Shown: positions 36,680 to 48,372, counted from the first letter of the stretch. The stretch: 64,000 nt of DNA from Bimuria novae-zelandiae CBS 107.79 (GCA_010015655.1 ML976689.1:1-64000), one strand, 5' to 3'. Notes: a model not told the origin generated them from the sequence alone. Made by a program: numbers and translations.

Positions 36680-38682
36680 TTTTCTTTCCTCCTCCTCGCT
36701 TACCGCGGCCTGCACTACTAGTACTATAACGTTTAGCTCCTAGCACGTATTCTGCACGATTTTACCTATTACGTAGTACTTTTAACTAATTTAGCACCTT
36801 TAGTAGCTATAACTACCTTCTTTATCTTAGATACCTTACTAGAAATAGTCTAGCTATATTTTAAATAGCCCTAAGCTTTCCTGTGCCATGCACTGTATTA
36901 CCTTATACTATTATTATTTACTTATATAGACCTTACCTACTAGCTAATACACTATGTAGCTACTACGCACCTTATTTAGTACTTTTTATATCTTTTACTA
37001 CTCCGTGCTAGCCTTTTACTAAGTATTATACTATTTATAACTTTTCTTCCTATAATAATTACACGCTACTAATTTAATATCTCTACACTTAACTACGCTA
37101 CTATTTAGATAGCTACTTATTAGCCCTTAATAATATTCTTTACTAATTAGAAACGTTCCTATAGCCTAAACGTCTAAGTTATTACTCTTTTGTTATATCG
37201 TACCCTCTACCTCGCCCCTCTCTACTAGCACTACTAAGTTAACGTCTTCTTTAGCCTAATCGCCGCGCCCGCTCTCCTACGTAAAGTTAATTATACTCTA
37301 GGGCATGCTAACGTGTAGTATATACATAATTCCTAGGAAGTTAACGTCTATACCTAGTATTAATATAGCTATAATAAGCCTACTATTATAAATTTAGTTA
37401 GTAAGTTACTTTACCTAGTCTATATTACTAGCGTAGTAGAACGCACTATTAAGCGCCTTAGCTATATCTTTATACTACTACTTACTATAATAGTATACTA
37501 CACCTTTTTAATATATTCCTAGCTACTACTCCTATTATTAGCATATTGCTAGCGCTGTTTCCTACGCCTTACTACGCTTATACTATAATATATAGTAGCG
37601 CGTATTTGGCCACACTATACTTACTTAGATATACGTTATATATAAGAGTAGTATGCTTACTAATAGCTTCCCTTTTTATACTAGTAGTAGCGTTTAAAGA
37701 TTCTTTTATAATAACAGCTTCGGCCGCCAGTCGCTTAACGTAATAATAAGATAATATTTATCTATTACTACCTATTATAATTATTTTTTATTGCCTAGCA
37801 TGCTAGGCGTGCTACTAAAAACTCTTACTACCTTTAATTATACTCTTCGCGATACTACTTCTTTAATCTTAGTAGCTTATTCTATATAAGCTTAATCTTC
37901 TTTAATATAGCGCCTGGCAAGTTATCTTCTTACTTTCGCTTTAATTAAGTCTAGTAGCTTCTAGTAATAGGTAATCTATTTAAATCTCCTTTAAAAATAT
38001 TAAAAGAGGCGTTGCTACTACTATTATTTATATTTACCTTTAGTGTAAGGGTATCTATAGCCATAGTATAAGGTTTATTTAGATAGTAGCTAGGCACTTA
38101 CATATAATCTCGCTACTTTAATAACTCTACGTTAGACCCTACGTTAATAGCCAACAGGTCCCTATTTATAATGGCCATGAATTAGTGCCATGCATGGCTA
38201 AAGCTTAACTAAAAATATTTAGTCTAAGGCGTACGCACTCGCATGGGTAGATAGTTTATAGCCTATTTAGAATAATAAAAGATAGAGGAAGCCGTTGTAA
38301 TTTCTTAGTATATTTAAATTAAATAGTTAGAGGAGGGCGGAAATATACTTTTTAGTAATACTTATAATTACCTAATAGTATCTCTTTATTATAAGTGGCG
38401 CGAGAGACTTGGGGGTAGATTATAAAAGACTTTTTATATAAGCCACTACGCTAAACCAGGCATTAGCGTCCTTATATATTATAAAAAAATACAGGTTTAA
38501 ACTAGGTTCTCGCACGATTTGCAACTAGCAGATAAGAAAATTACTAAAAGGCCAGATATAAGCTAGGTACATAAAGAGTACCTACTTAACTATAAGACAA
38601 GGGAATCGCACGACGTAGAAGAAGTTATTTAATCTAATAGTAGCCTTATTATATAAGAAGACTAGCATGACCCGAGCATTAT
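36680..38682 (-). pseudogene. TLH-G, 3' part: RecQ helicase end of a third TLH lineage
   Basis: Minus-strand continuation of TLH-G after the Gypsy insertion. Visible blocks are FMYLAYIWPFSNFLICQLQ (about 38585-38530) and a block near 38240 that matches the QAGH-SHVAG motif of other TLH proteins. RecQ lobe 2 follows, with YYYSKQQYKDIAKALN near 37480 and HVSMPQSIINFTQESGR near 37310-37265. The tail extends to about 36680. RIP stops throughout. An open frame on the plus strand at 37546-37743 is only its complement. Confidence 0.75.
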
Positions 38683-39152
38683 TGTTATGAGGCGCTTACA
38701 CCTTGGTCCGATCCGGGTTAGGGCGGTAAGGCTAGAGTGGCACTTCACGGATTATTTAGTAGTACGAGTTAATGCGACACTGAGCGCGTGGCTAGACAAT
38801 CTAATCTTATAATAAATAAGATAACTATTAGTCTATATAAGAGAACGTACTCGCACAGAAGATATTTTAGTTAACTACGAGGAGAGAAACAACATAGGAG
38901 AATTGTTACACTATATACTAGTCTATTTCTTCCTTGTCTTCGTCGTGCTCTGCCGCTAATACCTTTTCTAAGCAGATCACTTGTGATATATTGCTTGGCG
39001 GGTTTCTTGGCCAATCATGGTCACGTGACACTGGCTGACCTAAGCAGCCCCGCGAGTCCTCGCGGGCTAGCTATAACACAACCTCACCTACTTCCTCCCA
39101 TCCATCATCAGGTATTGTTGTGCCACAGTCCTGGATCCTTGAGCTCGTAACA
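38683..39152 (-). repeat. Gypsy 3' LTR
   Basis: 470 bp. It contains CCAAT (39011-39015) close to a GTCACGTGAC palindrome (39020-39029). Both lie upstream of the plus-strand zinc-cluster ORF. Confidence 0.93.
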
Positions 39153-39294
39153 TTATCCCCCCCTTTAGGGTAATCGTCCCGATACCCATCGTTGTCCCGT
39201 GATCGTGCGGCGGCGCTAGCGTGAGCGCGTATAAGTATTCGTTGCGGCCCCCGCGGTAAGTCTATTCCATGACTTCCCTGTCGCCTGCCTGACC

Positions 39295-39912
39295 ATGCCC
39301 AAGGCTCCAAAACTGTCTTCCACTCAGCGTCGCCAGAGTCGGATCCAGACCATTCTGGACGCGGACGTGGAGATGCCGACTCCCTGTAGCCGCTGCAAAG
39401 AGAAGGGTCTGAAATGTGTTATAGAGCTGTCCACTAGGTTCTGTGCCTATTGCATTCGAGCCCAGGTTCGGTGTAATCTGGTTCTAACGCAGACCGAGCG
39501 TCAGGAAATAAAGGCGGAGCAGCGTCGTATAGCTGCTAAGCTTCGTGAGGCGCGGCTTCAAGCTCTTAAAGCGAGTCGTCGTGTTCTTGTTCTCGAGCAA
39601 GCTCTTGCGAACGCGGAGGAGAAGGAGCGTCGTAGGGAGCTAGAAGAGATTGCGTCAACAAAGGAGTTGGAGACTCTAGAGCGCGCAGCCGGGATTTCCA
39701 ACCCTTCTTCTTTCAGGAGTACGGCCGCCGTCGTTCCTCTTCCAACCTTACCATCGCTACCCGTATCTAACTTGGGCTGGTTACAGGCTAACTTGTTTGT
39801 TCCTTTTAATCCTTCCGTGTCCTTCGACTTCTCCAAGTTCCTTGCTGATCCGGTCGCGGCGCCTCTGGATGTTCCTCGTGGAACTTCTCCAGCGCTGTCT
39901 TGCAGTTCGTGA
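39295..39912 (+). CDS. Antisense ORF in the Gypsy element: Zn2Cys6-like zinc cluster plus coiled coil
   Basis: An uninterrupted 205-codon frame on the strand opposite to gag-pol, starting in the context ACCATGC. Cys31, 34, 41, 50, 53 and 60 give C-x2-C-x6-C-x8-C-x2-C-x6-C, the exact spacing of fungal GAL4-type binuclear zinc clusters, though the usual Lys/Arg pattern between the cysteines is only partly present. A basic segment precedes it. Residues about 67-135 are rich in Glu, Lys, Arg, Leu and Ala and look like a coiled coil; the C-terminus is Pro/Ser-rich. Pol on the other strand stops at 39806, so the two overlap tail to tail by about 107 bp. The frame has no stop, while pol carries many. 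No fungal transcription-factor domain follows the cluster. A role as a DNA- or RNA-binding factor acting on the element is inference. Confidence 0.7.
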   Translation: MPKAPKLSSTQRRQSRIQTILDADVEMPTPCSRCKEKGLKCVIELSTRFCAYCIRAQVRCNLVLTQTERQEIKAEQRRIAAKLREARLQALKASRRVLVLEQALANAEEKERRRELEEIASTKELETLERAAGISNPSSFRSTAAVVPLPTLPSLPVSNLGWLQANLFVPFNPSVSFDFSKFLADPVAAPLDVPRGTSPALSCSS

Positions 39913-42900
39913 GGTTTTGTACTGGTTCCCATGTGTTGTGGCTCTCTGGCCATCCTTCCCATTTTACCAGGTACCTATACTAACGTCCGATCTTTTGTAG
40001 GTCCCTAATCGCTTCGACCTCATATTCCTCGTTTTCGAGTTCGAGTTGTGTTTCTAGTTCGGCGTCTAGTGGTGCTAGTTCTAATAACGATTTGTGGAAG
40101 ACTGGGTGTATGCGTGTATCTATAGGTAACCGTAGTTTGAAATTAACTGGTCCTCTGACTTCCTGAATTTCGAATGGTCCTTTTCAAAGGTTATCTAGCT
40201 TTTTGCTTAGCCTCGTTATTTTAAAAAATTTTCGCAAGAGGAGAACTCTATCCCCCTCCTTAAAGGTTAGTCCCTTAATCCTTTTCTTATTCGCGTTTCT
40301 CGCCGTTCGCACGTTCTGCTGGGCGATGTTTCTCTGTAGCTTTTCATGCAAGTCTCGCATAAGGTTCGCCTTGTCTACTGCATCTTTTGCAACGCTTTCG
40401 ATGTCCAGCGGATCCCGGTAAGCCGTTGGCTCACATCCGTGATTGGCGTAATATGGCGAGTACCCTGTGGTCGCCGATTTCGCGCTGTTGTATGATCCGG
40501 AGATATTATTCCAAGGACTGATTGGTTCTTTCAGTTTGTCCGTCCGTTTCGAGGTAGAAGCTCGTCGTGAGCTTGTGCTTAATCCCGTTGCTTGCTGTAA
40601 ACGTGGTCCAATAGGTGGATGTGAATATCTTAGCTCGGTCTGTGATGAATTCGTCTGGTCGTCCGACTTGTGATATTAATTCTCGTTCCACCACATAGGC
40701 CAATTCTTCTGCTAACATGGCTTCTCTAATTGGCACAAATCTCGACTCCTTTGTGAGTCGACAGACCATGACCAAGATGGAGTCGTAGGGGCGTTCGTTC
40801 CCTGGTGCCATCGAGGCTGGTAGTTTCACGATAAAGTCCATGGTCACGCTTGACCATAGTCTTGGGGGTGGCTGTAGCGGTTACAGGAGGCCGTAGGGCT
40901 TATGTCTCTTGGGCTTATTCTAATGACAGGCCAAACAGTTGCCTATAACCTTCTGTACCATTTGCCGTAGCCGGGGAATAGCGTATTCATTCGCGATCCG
41001 ACGCGTCGTTTCTGCAATTCCCGGGTGTCCCCAGTCCTTATCTTCGTGTAGTCTTTTAACTAACAGTGGTGCCGCTTGCTCGCTTATCTGCACCCTGTTC
41101 CTGTGGTCTCGTGTGGGCGGCTTTATGGCCTCGTAGAGATCGTACGCTTGCCGATCTTCGTCCGTAAGCCTTCCGTAGTCTTGGATGCCTTCCACACGTG
41201 GTCCTTAATAGGTGAAGTCAACGCGTCGCACCTCCAGTGCCGGCGCAAGTCGTGCTTTGTTGTAGCGCAGAGTTCTATCTTCTACCTTTGTAAGCACGGC
41301 GTCATGGTCGGAGTTGTCTTCTCCTTCTATAAGGTTAGATCGCCTGCTAAGGGCGTCTGCTGCCCCGTTGGCCGATCCTACTAGATGGGTAATCCGAAAG
41401 TCATATTCTGCTAACTGTTCGGACTATCTAGCTTGCCTTTAATTAAGCTTCTTCGTGGTTGTGAAGCGCGTCAGGTTTAGGTGGTTAAAAAACACTTCTA
41501 CCTAATGTCTAGCTCCCTTAAGCTGCGCTTCCCACTGCTTAAAGTAGTTAACAATTACTAGGAGTTCCTTATCGTGAATCTCGTAGTTAAGTTCTGCCCC
41601 TAAGAACTTCCTAGAATGGTAGAACACTGGTCTCCATTTCCTGTTGTCGTATTCTTAAAGGAGTACGGCTCCTAGCGCGTAGTCCGATGCGTCAGTGTAT
41701 ATGCGATGCCGCCGCTTTGGGTTGTATATCTACAGTAATGGCGCGGTTAGAAACAGACGCTTTAGCTTTTCGAAGGTCCCTTTCTCCGCGTTCTGTAGCG
41801 GTCGCCATTTGCCAGTTTTCGTAAGCTCTGTCAGTGGAGCGGTTGTCTTTAAGTAGTTCCTAATGAACTTGCGATAGAAGTTAGTGAAACCTAAGAAGAA
41901 CTAGATGTCCTTAACTAATTCTAGTAGTAGCTATTCCTCTATTGTCGCGATTTTCTTCGGGTCCATTTTGACACCTTCCCGGGATATCACGAATCCCAGA
42001 TATTCCGTTTCTGTGACGTGAAACTCACACTTCTTAGGGTGTAGGAGCAACCTATGCTCCTGCAGCTTCCGAAGTACCTTTCGAACGTGCTCTTTATGTT
42101 CCTCCAAGGAACCGCTCGAATAGATCAGTATATCATCCAGATATGCTGTGCAGAATACGTCCAAGTATTCGTGCAGAACTCGATTCATAAGTTCTTAAAA
42201 GGTCGCCAAGGCATTCGTCAACCCTATCGGCATGACTATGTACTCGAATAGACTATACCATGTACAAAAGGCGGTCTTCCACTCGTGTCCCTTAGCAATT
42301 CGTATCCTGTGGAATCCATCCCGGACGTCGAATTTCGTGAAGTACTTAGCTCCTCGGAGTCAATCCATGAGCTCTGAGATTAAGGGTAGTAGGTAGCGAT
42401 TCTTAACCGTTACGGCGTTCAACTGTCTGTAATCCACACAGAGTCGAAGCCAACCGTCTTTCTTGGGTACAAAGAGTATTGGGAAGGCCGCAGGACTCTG
42501 ACTAGGCCGCCATTTCCTAGAGCGGAGATTCTTCTCCAGCAGCTCCTTCAACTCTTTTTCCTAGTCTTGTGTGAGGGGCCGCAGGCGCTCTGGCCGTAAC
42601 TTGGCTCCCTCTACTAGTGGTATCTCGTGATCCCACTCCTGGTGTTCGGGTAAGACTATCTCGTCGTGTTCCTCGAACAAGTCTGTAAATTCTCGATATT
42701 CTGCCGGCAGACTAGGGTTCTCGTTCACCGTCTTGGCGGAACGTACCCACATACAGCGCATTTATTCTGGGTGTCGCCTAAGGATCCTATTCATCGCGCA
42801 TACCGATATCTCCTGTATCGTGGATGTTTGCTTCTCCTTCCTCGCCTGAGGTTCCCGGAGAGTTCCCTTTCTGCCAGAGCTCGCCTGAGCCGTCGCTGGC

Positions 42901-45454
42901 GGATTCCTGGGAAGCAGACTTGTCAACAATCAAGCCAATCAAGCCGGTCTAGCCTAATATGGTAATTCACTAGCTCGTGTAGGCCAAGATATTACTAAAT
43001 TTGGTTAGATCGGCTTGATTGGCTTGATTGTTGACAAGTCTGCTGGGAAGGATCTTCTCGCAATCTAATCTATGTCTGGATTGTGCTGTTCGAGCCATTC
43101 ATACCCAATGATGGCCTCGATTTCACCTATCTCTGCGATGGTGAACACGTGTTGACTTTCCAAGCCCTCGATATTGACTTGTACTGGCGCCGTCTCTAGG
43201 CGCAGCCAACCATTACCGTATCCTTGCGATCGGGTCCCGTCCGCAAGTCCCATCTACAGCGGTATTTTCTTATTACGATACGGTATATCGTACTTTTCAA
43301 CCACCCCAGGAGATATCAGACACGCGTCTGCTCCTGGGTCGATCAGCGCTTTCACACGACACCTGTGTGTCGTGATGTTCTTGATCAAGCATTTTTCCAC
43401 CCTGTCGGTGTCCGCTCGATGAGCCATGAGGATAGCGCCGTCACCAGTATGGCTCGTTGCCTGGTGGCGTCCTAGTTTTTTGATTCCTCGGGCTCGCTGT
43501 CTGGGCCCGTGGTTTCCTGGATCCAATCCCTGACTCGGGCTAGGTCCGCGATTTCCTTAGCCCTGTGCCACTCGTATCGCTAGTGATACGTATCAAGGAC
43601 GCTGCGGATTTATTCGGATTCGTATGCGAAATCCGTCTTGTGCTTTAAACAATGTGGCGTTAGGCACTCGTGTTATGTCAGTATATAGTGTCCCGGGCAC
43701 TCTTCCGCTGAGGCTACCTCTTCCTGTAGGCTCAGGTGTGCTAGACACTAGGGGTGGCATTATTCCCATGAGGTCAGCATGTGATCCTCGTCTTTTCCTG
43801 GTCTCGTGTTCCCTATCGTCGTGATCGGGTCGCGAGGGTCCAGTCCTTGCGGGAACCATCCCGTCTCGAACTTCTGTTGCCTGTGCAACTCACAGGTATC
43901 CATAAAGCATCTATGCCAACCGTTCCACTTATGGTGCTTTGTCTAATAGACGGGGAAGTGCTCGTGGCAGTTGTTAGGCACGCTGCACTGGTCCTTTTTT
44001 AGTCAGTAATGGTTCGCATCTCCTAGTGCGTAGGCTACCCTAAACCGGCTCTTGCGGTGTCTCTGGCATCCCTTGCGCGTGCATTGCCACCATTCGGCTT
44101 GACTGTGTTGCTCCATTATCGTGATTTGTCGTAGGTACTGTTTAGGGACTCCCTGCAATTTTTCTGCGAGCCAATACGTATCCCACGCGTGTGGTCCTTG
44201 AACCACCACTTTTTCCGTGCACTAGGGCGGATAGTGCATTCCACTATTGCACATCCAACACACGTTGTCAGCGAGTTGATAGAGAACTTAGTATTCGTGA
44301 AGAACAACCCGTTCTTTGGCCCACGTTACTGGCTTAGGGATCTCCTGCGTGAGGTCCACTTCCTCGCTCTCTATCGGTGTAAGGGTGGCTATTGCTACGT
44401 GCAGGAGGTTAGTCGAGTTAACCTTCGTTTGTTGCTGGTCGCAATCCTTGGCGAAGTGGCCCTGTCTGCCGCAACGAAGGCATGCCTTATCCTTGAACCT
44501 TCGTTCCCGTTCTTCCGGGGAAATGCCATCCTTCTGTCGATAGATTTTCTGTGGCTTGTATGGTCTCTTGCCCTTGCTATTCTGTTTCTTGTACCAGCGA
44601 GCTTCGTCCGTCATGATGACGTCTCTGTCCCTATCTCTTGCTGCGGGTCGGGTGCTTAATTCTTTTTTGGAGAACATGCGTCCGCCATGTTGCTTCTCCA
44701 TTTTTCTTTCAAAGAGGCGATTGTCTGCCTTGATAGCTTGTTCGATAAGTTCTTCTAGGTCATCGGCCTTCTCCTAATGTACTAGCTCGTCCTTGACAGC
44801 TTCCTTAAGCCCATTGTAGTAGGAAATCATAAGTAGGGCTTCCCCCCACCCACTGAGTTCTGCCGCTATCTGCTTAAAGTCCAGCGTGTAGAGTATCGCC
44901 GATCTCTCTTATCGCAGGCGCTGGAGGCGTATCTCAGCTTAATATTCTTCGTCGATCGTGCCAAACATCCTCTTCATGGCTTTTCGAAAAGCTTCCCAGT
45001 CCTCAAAGGCTTCCTTGGTAGTGTCGTTGCACTTCTGAAGGTCGTCGTTCTTTAAGAAGTCGTCGATTATAGACTTAGCCCAGGTGGCTGCTTTATCCTG
45101 CATGTTCATGCAAGTGACCAGGATTTTATCTTAATCCGTTCTAAACTTTCCAGGGTTGTAACGGATAAACAGTTCTATTATTGTTAGGAACGTTCCTGGG
45201 TTGCCTTTTCCCGTATAGGGTTCTGGCTTCAGGACCCTCGGCTGTTGCTTGGCCTCTTCTAGTTTAAACATTTTTTCTGCCATGTTATTAATAACCTCCT
45301 GGAGCTGGGCGATCTGTTCCCCTTACTCAGCGACCAGGTCGTCCATATCCTTTTCCTCGCTCTGCGCGGCAGCGGCCGGGGCTGCCGGTCTTGCGGGAGT
45401 AGTAGAGGCCGAGGCGGCAGGCTTGGCTGCTGGAGTTGCGGTCGGTCCTGCCAT
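39806..45454 (-). pseudogene. Gypsy gag-pol polyprotein (chromovirus), broken by stops and a MITE
   Basis: The gag ATG is at 45454 (MAGPTATPAAKPAA), with an Ala-rich start and a zinc knuckle CLRCGRQGHFAKDC near 44495-44450. The protease carries ALIDPGADACLI near 43365. RT shows [20 protein letters not shown] (about 42490-42435) and the active site YLDDILIYSS near 42140. RNase H (TDASDYALGAVLL) lies near 41680. Integrase has the HHCC region ending NCLACH (about 40920) and the catalytic residues in TMDFIVKLP, ITDRAKIF and ETDGQTERTNQ (40845-40510). A chromodomain ends the protein (YRYLVKWEGWPESHNTWEP, about 39985-39925) with the stop at 39806-39808. In-frame stops recur, mostly at Trp or Gln codons, and the MITE at 42915-43042 splits the frame. 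Confidence 0.92.
42915..43042. mobile_element. hAT-type MITE nested in the Gypsy pol gene
   Basis: 128 bp with terminal inverted repeats of about 40 bp starting CAGACTTGTCAACAATCAAG. The first 32 bp match perfectly and two mismatches follow. It is flanked by a perfect 8-bp duplication CTGGGAAG at 42907-42914 and 43043-43050. The 8-bp duplication and CAG start fit the hAT superfamily. It lies between protease and RT and interrupts the frame. Confidence 0.9.
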
Positions 45455-45475
45455 CGTACCGTAGGGTAGTCAAAG

Positions 45476-45945
45476 TGTTATAAGGCGCTCACACCTTAGT
45501 CCGATCCGGGTTAGGGCGGTAAGGCTAGAGTGGCACTTCACAGATTATTTAGTAGTACGAGTTAATGCGACACTTAGCGCGTGGCTAGACAATCTAATTT
45601 TATAACAAATAAGATAACTATTAGTCTGTATAAGAGAACGTACTCGCACAGAAGATATTTTAGTTAACTACGAGGAGAGAAACAACATAGGAGAATCGTC
45701 ACACTATATACTAGTCTATTTCTTCCTTATCTTCGTCGTGCTCTGCCGCTAATACCTTTTCTAAGCAGATCACTTGTGATATATTGCTTGGCGGGTTTCT
45801 TGGCCAATCATAGTCACGTGACACTGGCTAACCTAAGCAGCCCCGCGAGTCCTCGCGGGCTAGCTATAACACAACCTCACCTACTTCCTCCCATCCATCA
45901 TCGGGTATTATTGTGCCACAGTCCTGGATCCTTGAGCTCGTAACA
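45476..45945 (-). repeat. Gypsy 5' LTR
   Basis: 470 bp, direct repeat of 38683-39152. It carries the same CCAAT and GTCACGTGAC motifs (palindrome at 45813-45822). Confidence 0.93.
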
Positions 45946-45950
45946 ATTAT

Positions 45951-47900
45951 ACACAAAGACGTTACGTGGTATAGCTATTATATTAGCCTAGCGTATTATG
46001 CAGAGCTCTTCACCCCGAGCTAGTATACTAATACTTATATAGATTACGGCAAATAAACGTTTTACGAAGCGGTCTTAGTGCCTAAGGTAGGCTACTACTT
46101 AATCTTGCCCTACACTAACAAGCGCGAATTCGCCCTAATCCCTTAAAAAGGTAATTTAAGCTAATAGTTTAAAGCTCCCCCGAAGCTGGTTAGCTAGCTT
46201 ATATATAAAAGAAAATCTAGGCTAATACGTTACTAAGCTATCTTTAACATAGTTTAAGTCTACTTTAGGCTATTAGTTAAATATAAGCTCGCGTGCTACT
46301 TGCTTAGTTTATACTAAAAAGTAATATATAGCCTGGCGAAATTATTATATAAAGAGCTAGAAGCTATTAATTCTAAGCGTCTAGCTAACTAGAGTCTATA
46401 AGATGTTAGTACGGGCACTTTTATGCTTAGCGATAGCTTGGCTATATTAAAGGCGTTTAATTAGATATCTAATAAGAGATAAGCTCCCTTATTAGAGGTA
46501 CTTAGGCCAGATCTGGCTATAGAGACGTTTTACGTGGCTAGGATAGGTAGCGCGCTCTGACTATAGGGTCTATAAGGTGCAGTACGCGTGCAAGGGTAGC
46601 GCATATTCTAATATAATAAGCCTACTAACCTATATTAGGGCGGATAGGAAAGGCGTGTAGTCGTACGTAGTATAGTAAGCTAATTTATAAGGATAAATAC
46701 TAAGTACACTAGAGAAATAGGTAATAGCTTTTTCTTTAACTCTCCCCTTAGTAGAAATATTAGTCTAGAACTAAACTAGTAGTTAAAAAATAGCTTCTAG
46801 AAGCCGGGCAGGCGCGGGCTTAATCAACTTTAACTTAACTAAACTAGTAATTTCTTCTTATATAAATATTATTATTTGCCTTTAAGCACTAGAGAGCCTA
46901 AGCCCGTAAGTCTCTTACATATTCTACTTAAGGTCTAAGTAGAGCCTCTATAAACGAAATACGTAGTAGAGAAAGTGGCTTATGTACAAATAGTATTTCC
47001 GCCACGTCTATTATTATTACGGAAGCGTAAAGGAGTATATATAAAACTGGCCCTAGCTCTAGAGCCAGTAGCATAGCACGCGCGAGGTTTATAATAAAAT
47101 CTACTTATATTACTCTATTACCTTACTTATTAATTTAACTAGCTTACGAAGCTTGGCTTTCGTAGCTACTACGCTTATCTATTCTACGCAGTTTCACGAT
47201 CTAAGAATATAGTCTTTATTTTATAAAGATAGAGTTCTCGCGATTGTAATAATTAAGTAAAGTAGTTTATTAGTAAACTACTAAGGCTAGCTATAGCCTT
47301 ATAGCTAGTTAGTGTTCTTGTCGTACTTAAGCTCCTCCGCCACAACTATCTCTCTTTATTCTATACTAGCTAAGCAGGCCTCCTCTTCTACCTCTATAGT
47401 AAAGAGCGTATTAAGTTTAAGGTTACTAATAGCCTCTAGTAACCCTACCCTAGCCTCTCTATTACGCTACTATTAACTCTTACTTTTTTCTACCTGCGCC
47501 ACCTGCACTGCGCTATTAGGTACGTCTACTTACTAGGATTAGTAAGGGAAACTCGACTTTAGTAGAGCCTATTTCTAGAGAAAGTATTCTACTACTACCT
47601 ATTTAGCAGGCGTATAGCTCTCTTTATATACTTTTCTAAGGTGTTATTAGAACCTATTAGGGTTAATTATCTTATACGAGCACTAGCAGGCAAACCCTAG
47701 AACTAGCGGCGCTAGAAACTTAAGTGTAGGCAAGCCATCTAGAAGTAGTCTTATATTATCGCTAGTTTGCAAGACAAAAAGGTACTCGTACTAAGCTACG
47801 ATAGCACTACGGCGGGGTTTAAAAATATGGTGCTTTAATAGTAGGTAGGTTGATAGCTATTTTAGTAGAAGCGCAGTCCTGTATAAAGCGTAGAAAAAAT
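45951..47900 (-). pseudogene. TLH-G, 5' part: DUF3505/OrsD-like fingers and middle domain
   Basis: Minus strand from about 47900 to 45951, continuing at 38677 after the Gypsy element. The second finger block LGFACQCSYKIINPNRF lies at about 47700-47645, preceded by a diverged first finger block near 47830. A segment YYVFRLQR near 46940 followed by YGLRLSSAQRQ matches the FF-RTQR and RFTRRQRE region of other TLH proteins. AIAKHKS lies near 46430 and a block like LVTYQPRFSFIYKLANQL near 46215. Order and spacing match the family, but similarity to TLH-A to F is low, so this is a third lineage. RIP stops throughout. Confidence 0.7.
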
Positions 47901-48298
47901 AGCCATAGTTAGAAAGATACTAAATATATAGTTTAGTACTAGCAGGCGCAATAGCACGTTATTAACTAAAAAAGGGCTGCTTTACTAAAGGTAAGTATAG
48001 AGAAAGGAGAGTAACATTTAGTATAGCTATATTTGTTTCCGTACCTTGTCTTAGTAAGAGTCTTTTGTATACACAGTCTAGTAGAGACGTATTATTAGCA
48101 CTTTAGTATAGCTACTAATTGTCCTTATCTTTTATATACTTTAATTTAGCCCTAGACTTTCGTGCTAGAGAGTAGCTAGAAAAAAGGAAACTTTAATAAG
48201 GCAACCTAGGGCAGATAGGATAGACGCTAAACTTTAATAAGATACGTAGGAGCGGATTGGTAAGGCTAGCTAAAAAGGGCCCCAAATAGGGGCCGTAG
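47901..48298. other. TLH-G 5' flank and edge of the RIPped region
   Basis: No gene seen. AT-rich RIPped sequence gives way to normal composition at about 48240-48300, which marks the border of the gene island. Confidence 0.5.
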
Positions 48299-48372
48299 TT
48301 GGGCGCGATACCTAAAAGGGAGGGAGGAGGGGCAGTTCGAGCGATCCCCAGGGAGATAGGTCACTCAATTAC

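Larger units (their letters stand above)
38683..45945 (-). mobile_element. Ty3/Gypsy chromovirus, 7.26 kb, with 5-bp target duplication
   Basis: Two 470-bp LTRs (38683-39152 and 45476-45945) start TGTTAT and end GTAACA, and are flanked by identical ATTAT at 38678-38682 and 45946-45950. A polypurine tract (complement of CCCCCCCTTT, about 39157-39166) sits inside the left LTR, confirming minus-strand polarity. Gene order is gag, protease, RT, RNase H, integrase, chromodomain. The LTRs differ at roughly 15 positions by eye, nearly all transitions, and the body is far less AT-rich than its surroundings. It is the youngest large insertion here and only lightly RIPped. Confidence 0.96.

Noticed and set aside
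37546..37743. 65-codon plus-strand frame rich in hydrophobic residues
   Set aside because: It is the complement of the RecQ part of TLH-G; nothing else supports it.
39558..39962. 134-codon minus-strand frame overlapping the zinc-cluster ORF
   Set aside because: It is out of frame with pol, whose chromodomain is read in another frame down to 39806, and has no family features.
44189..44659. 156-codon plus-strand frame inside the Gypsy element
   Set aside because: It lies opposite gag with its clear zinc knuckle and has no features of its own.
45952..47900. A fairly open plus-strand frame in the RIPped segment right of the Gypsy element
   Set aside because: The minus strand carries recognisable DUF3505-like fingers and TLH blocks that continue across the Gypsy insertion, so the plus frame is a shadow.
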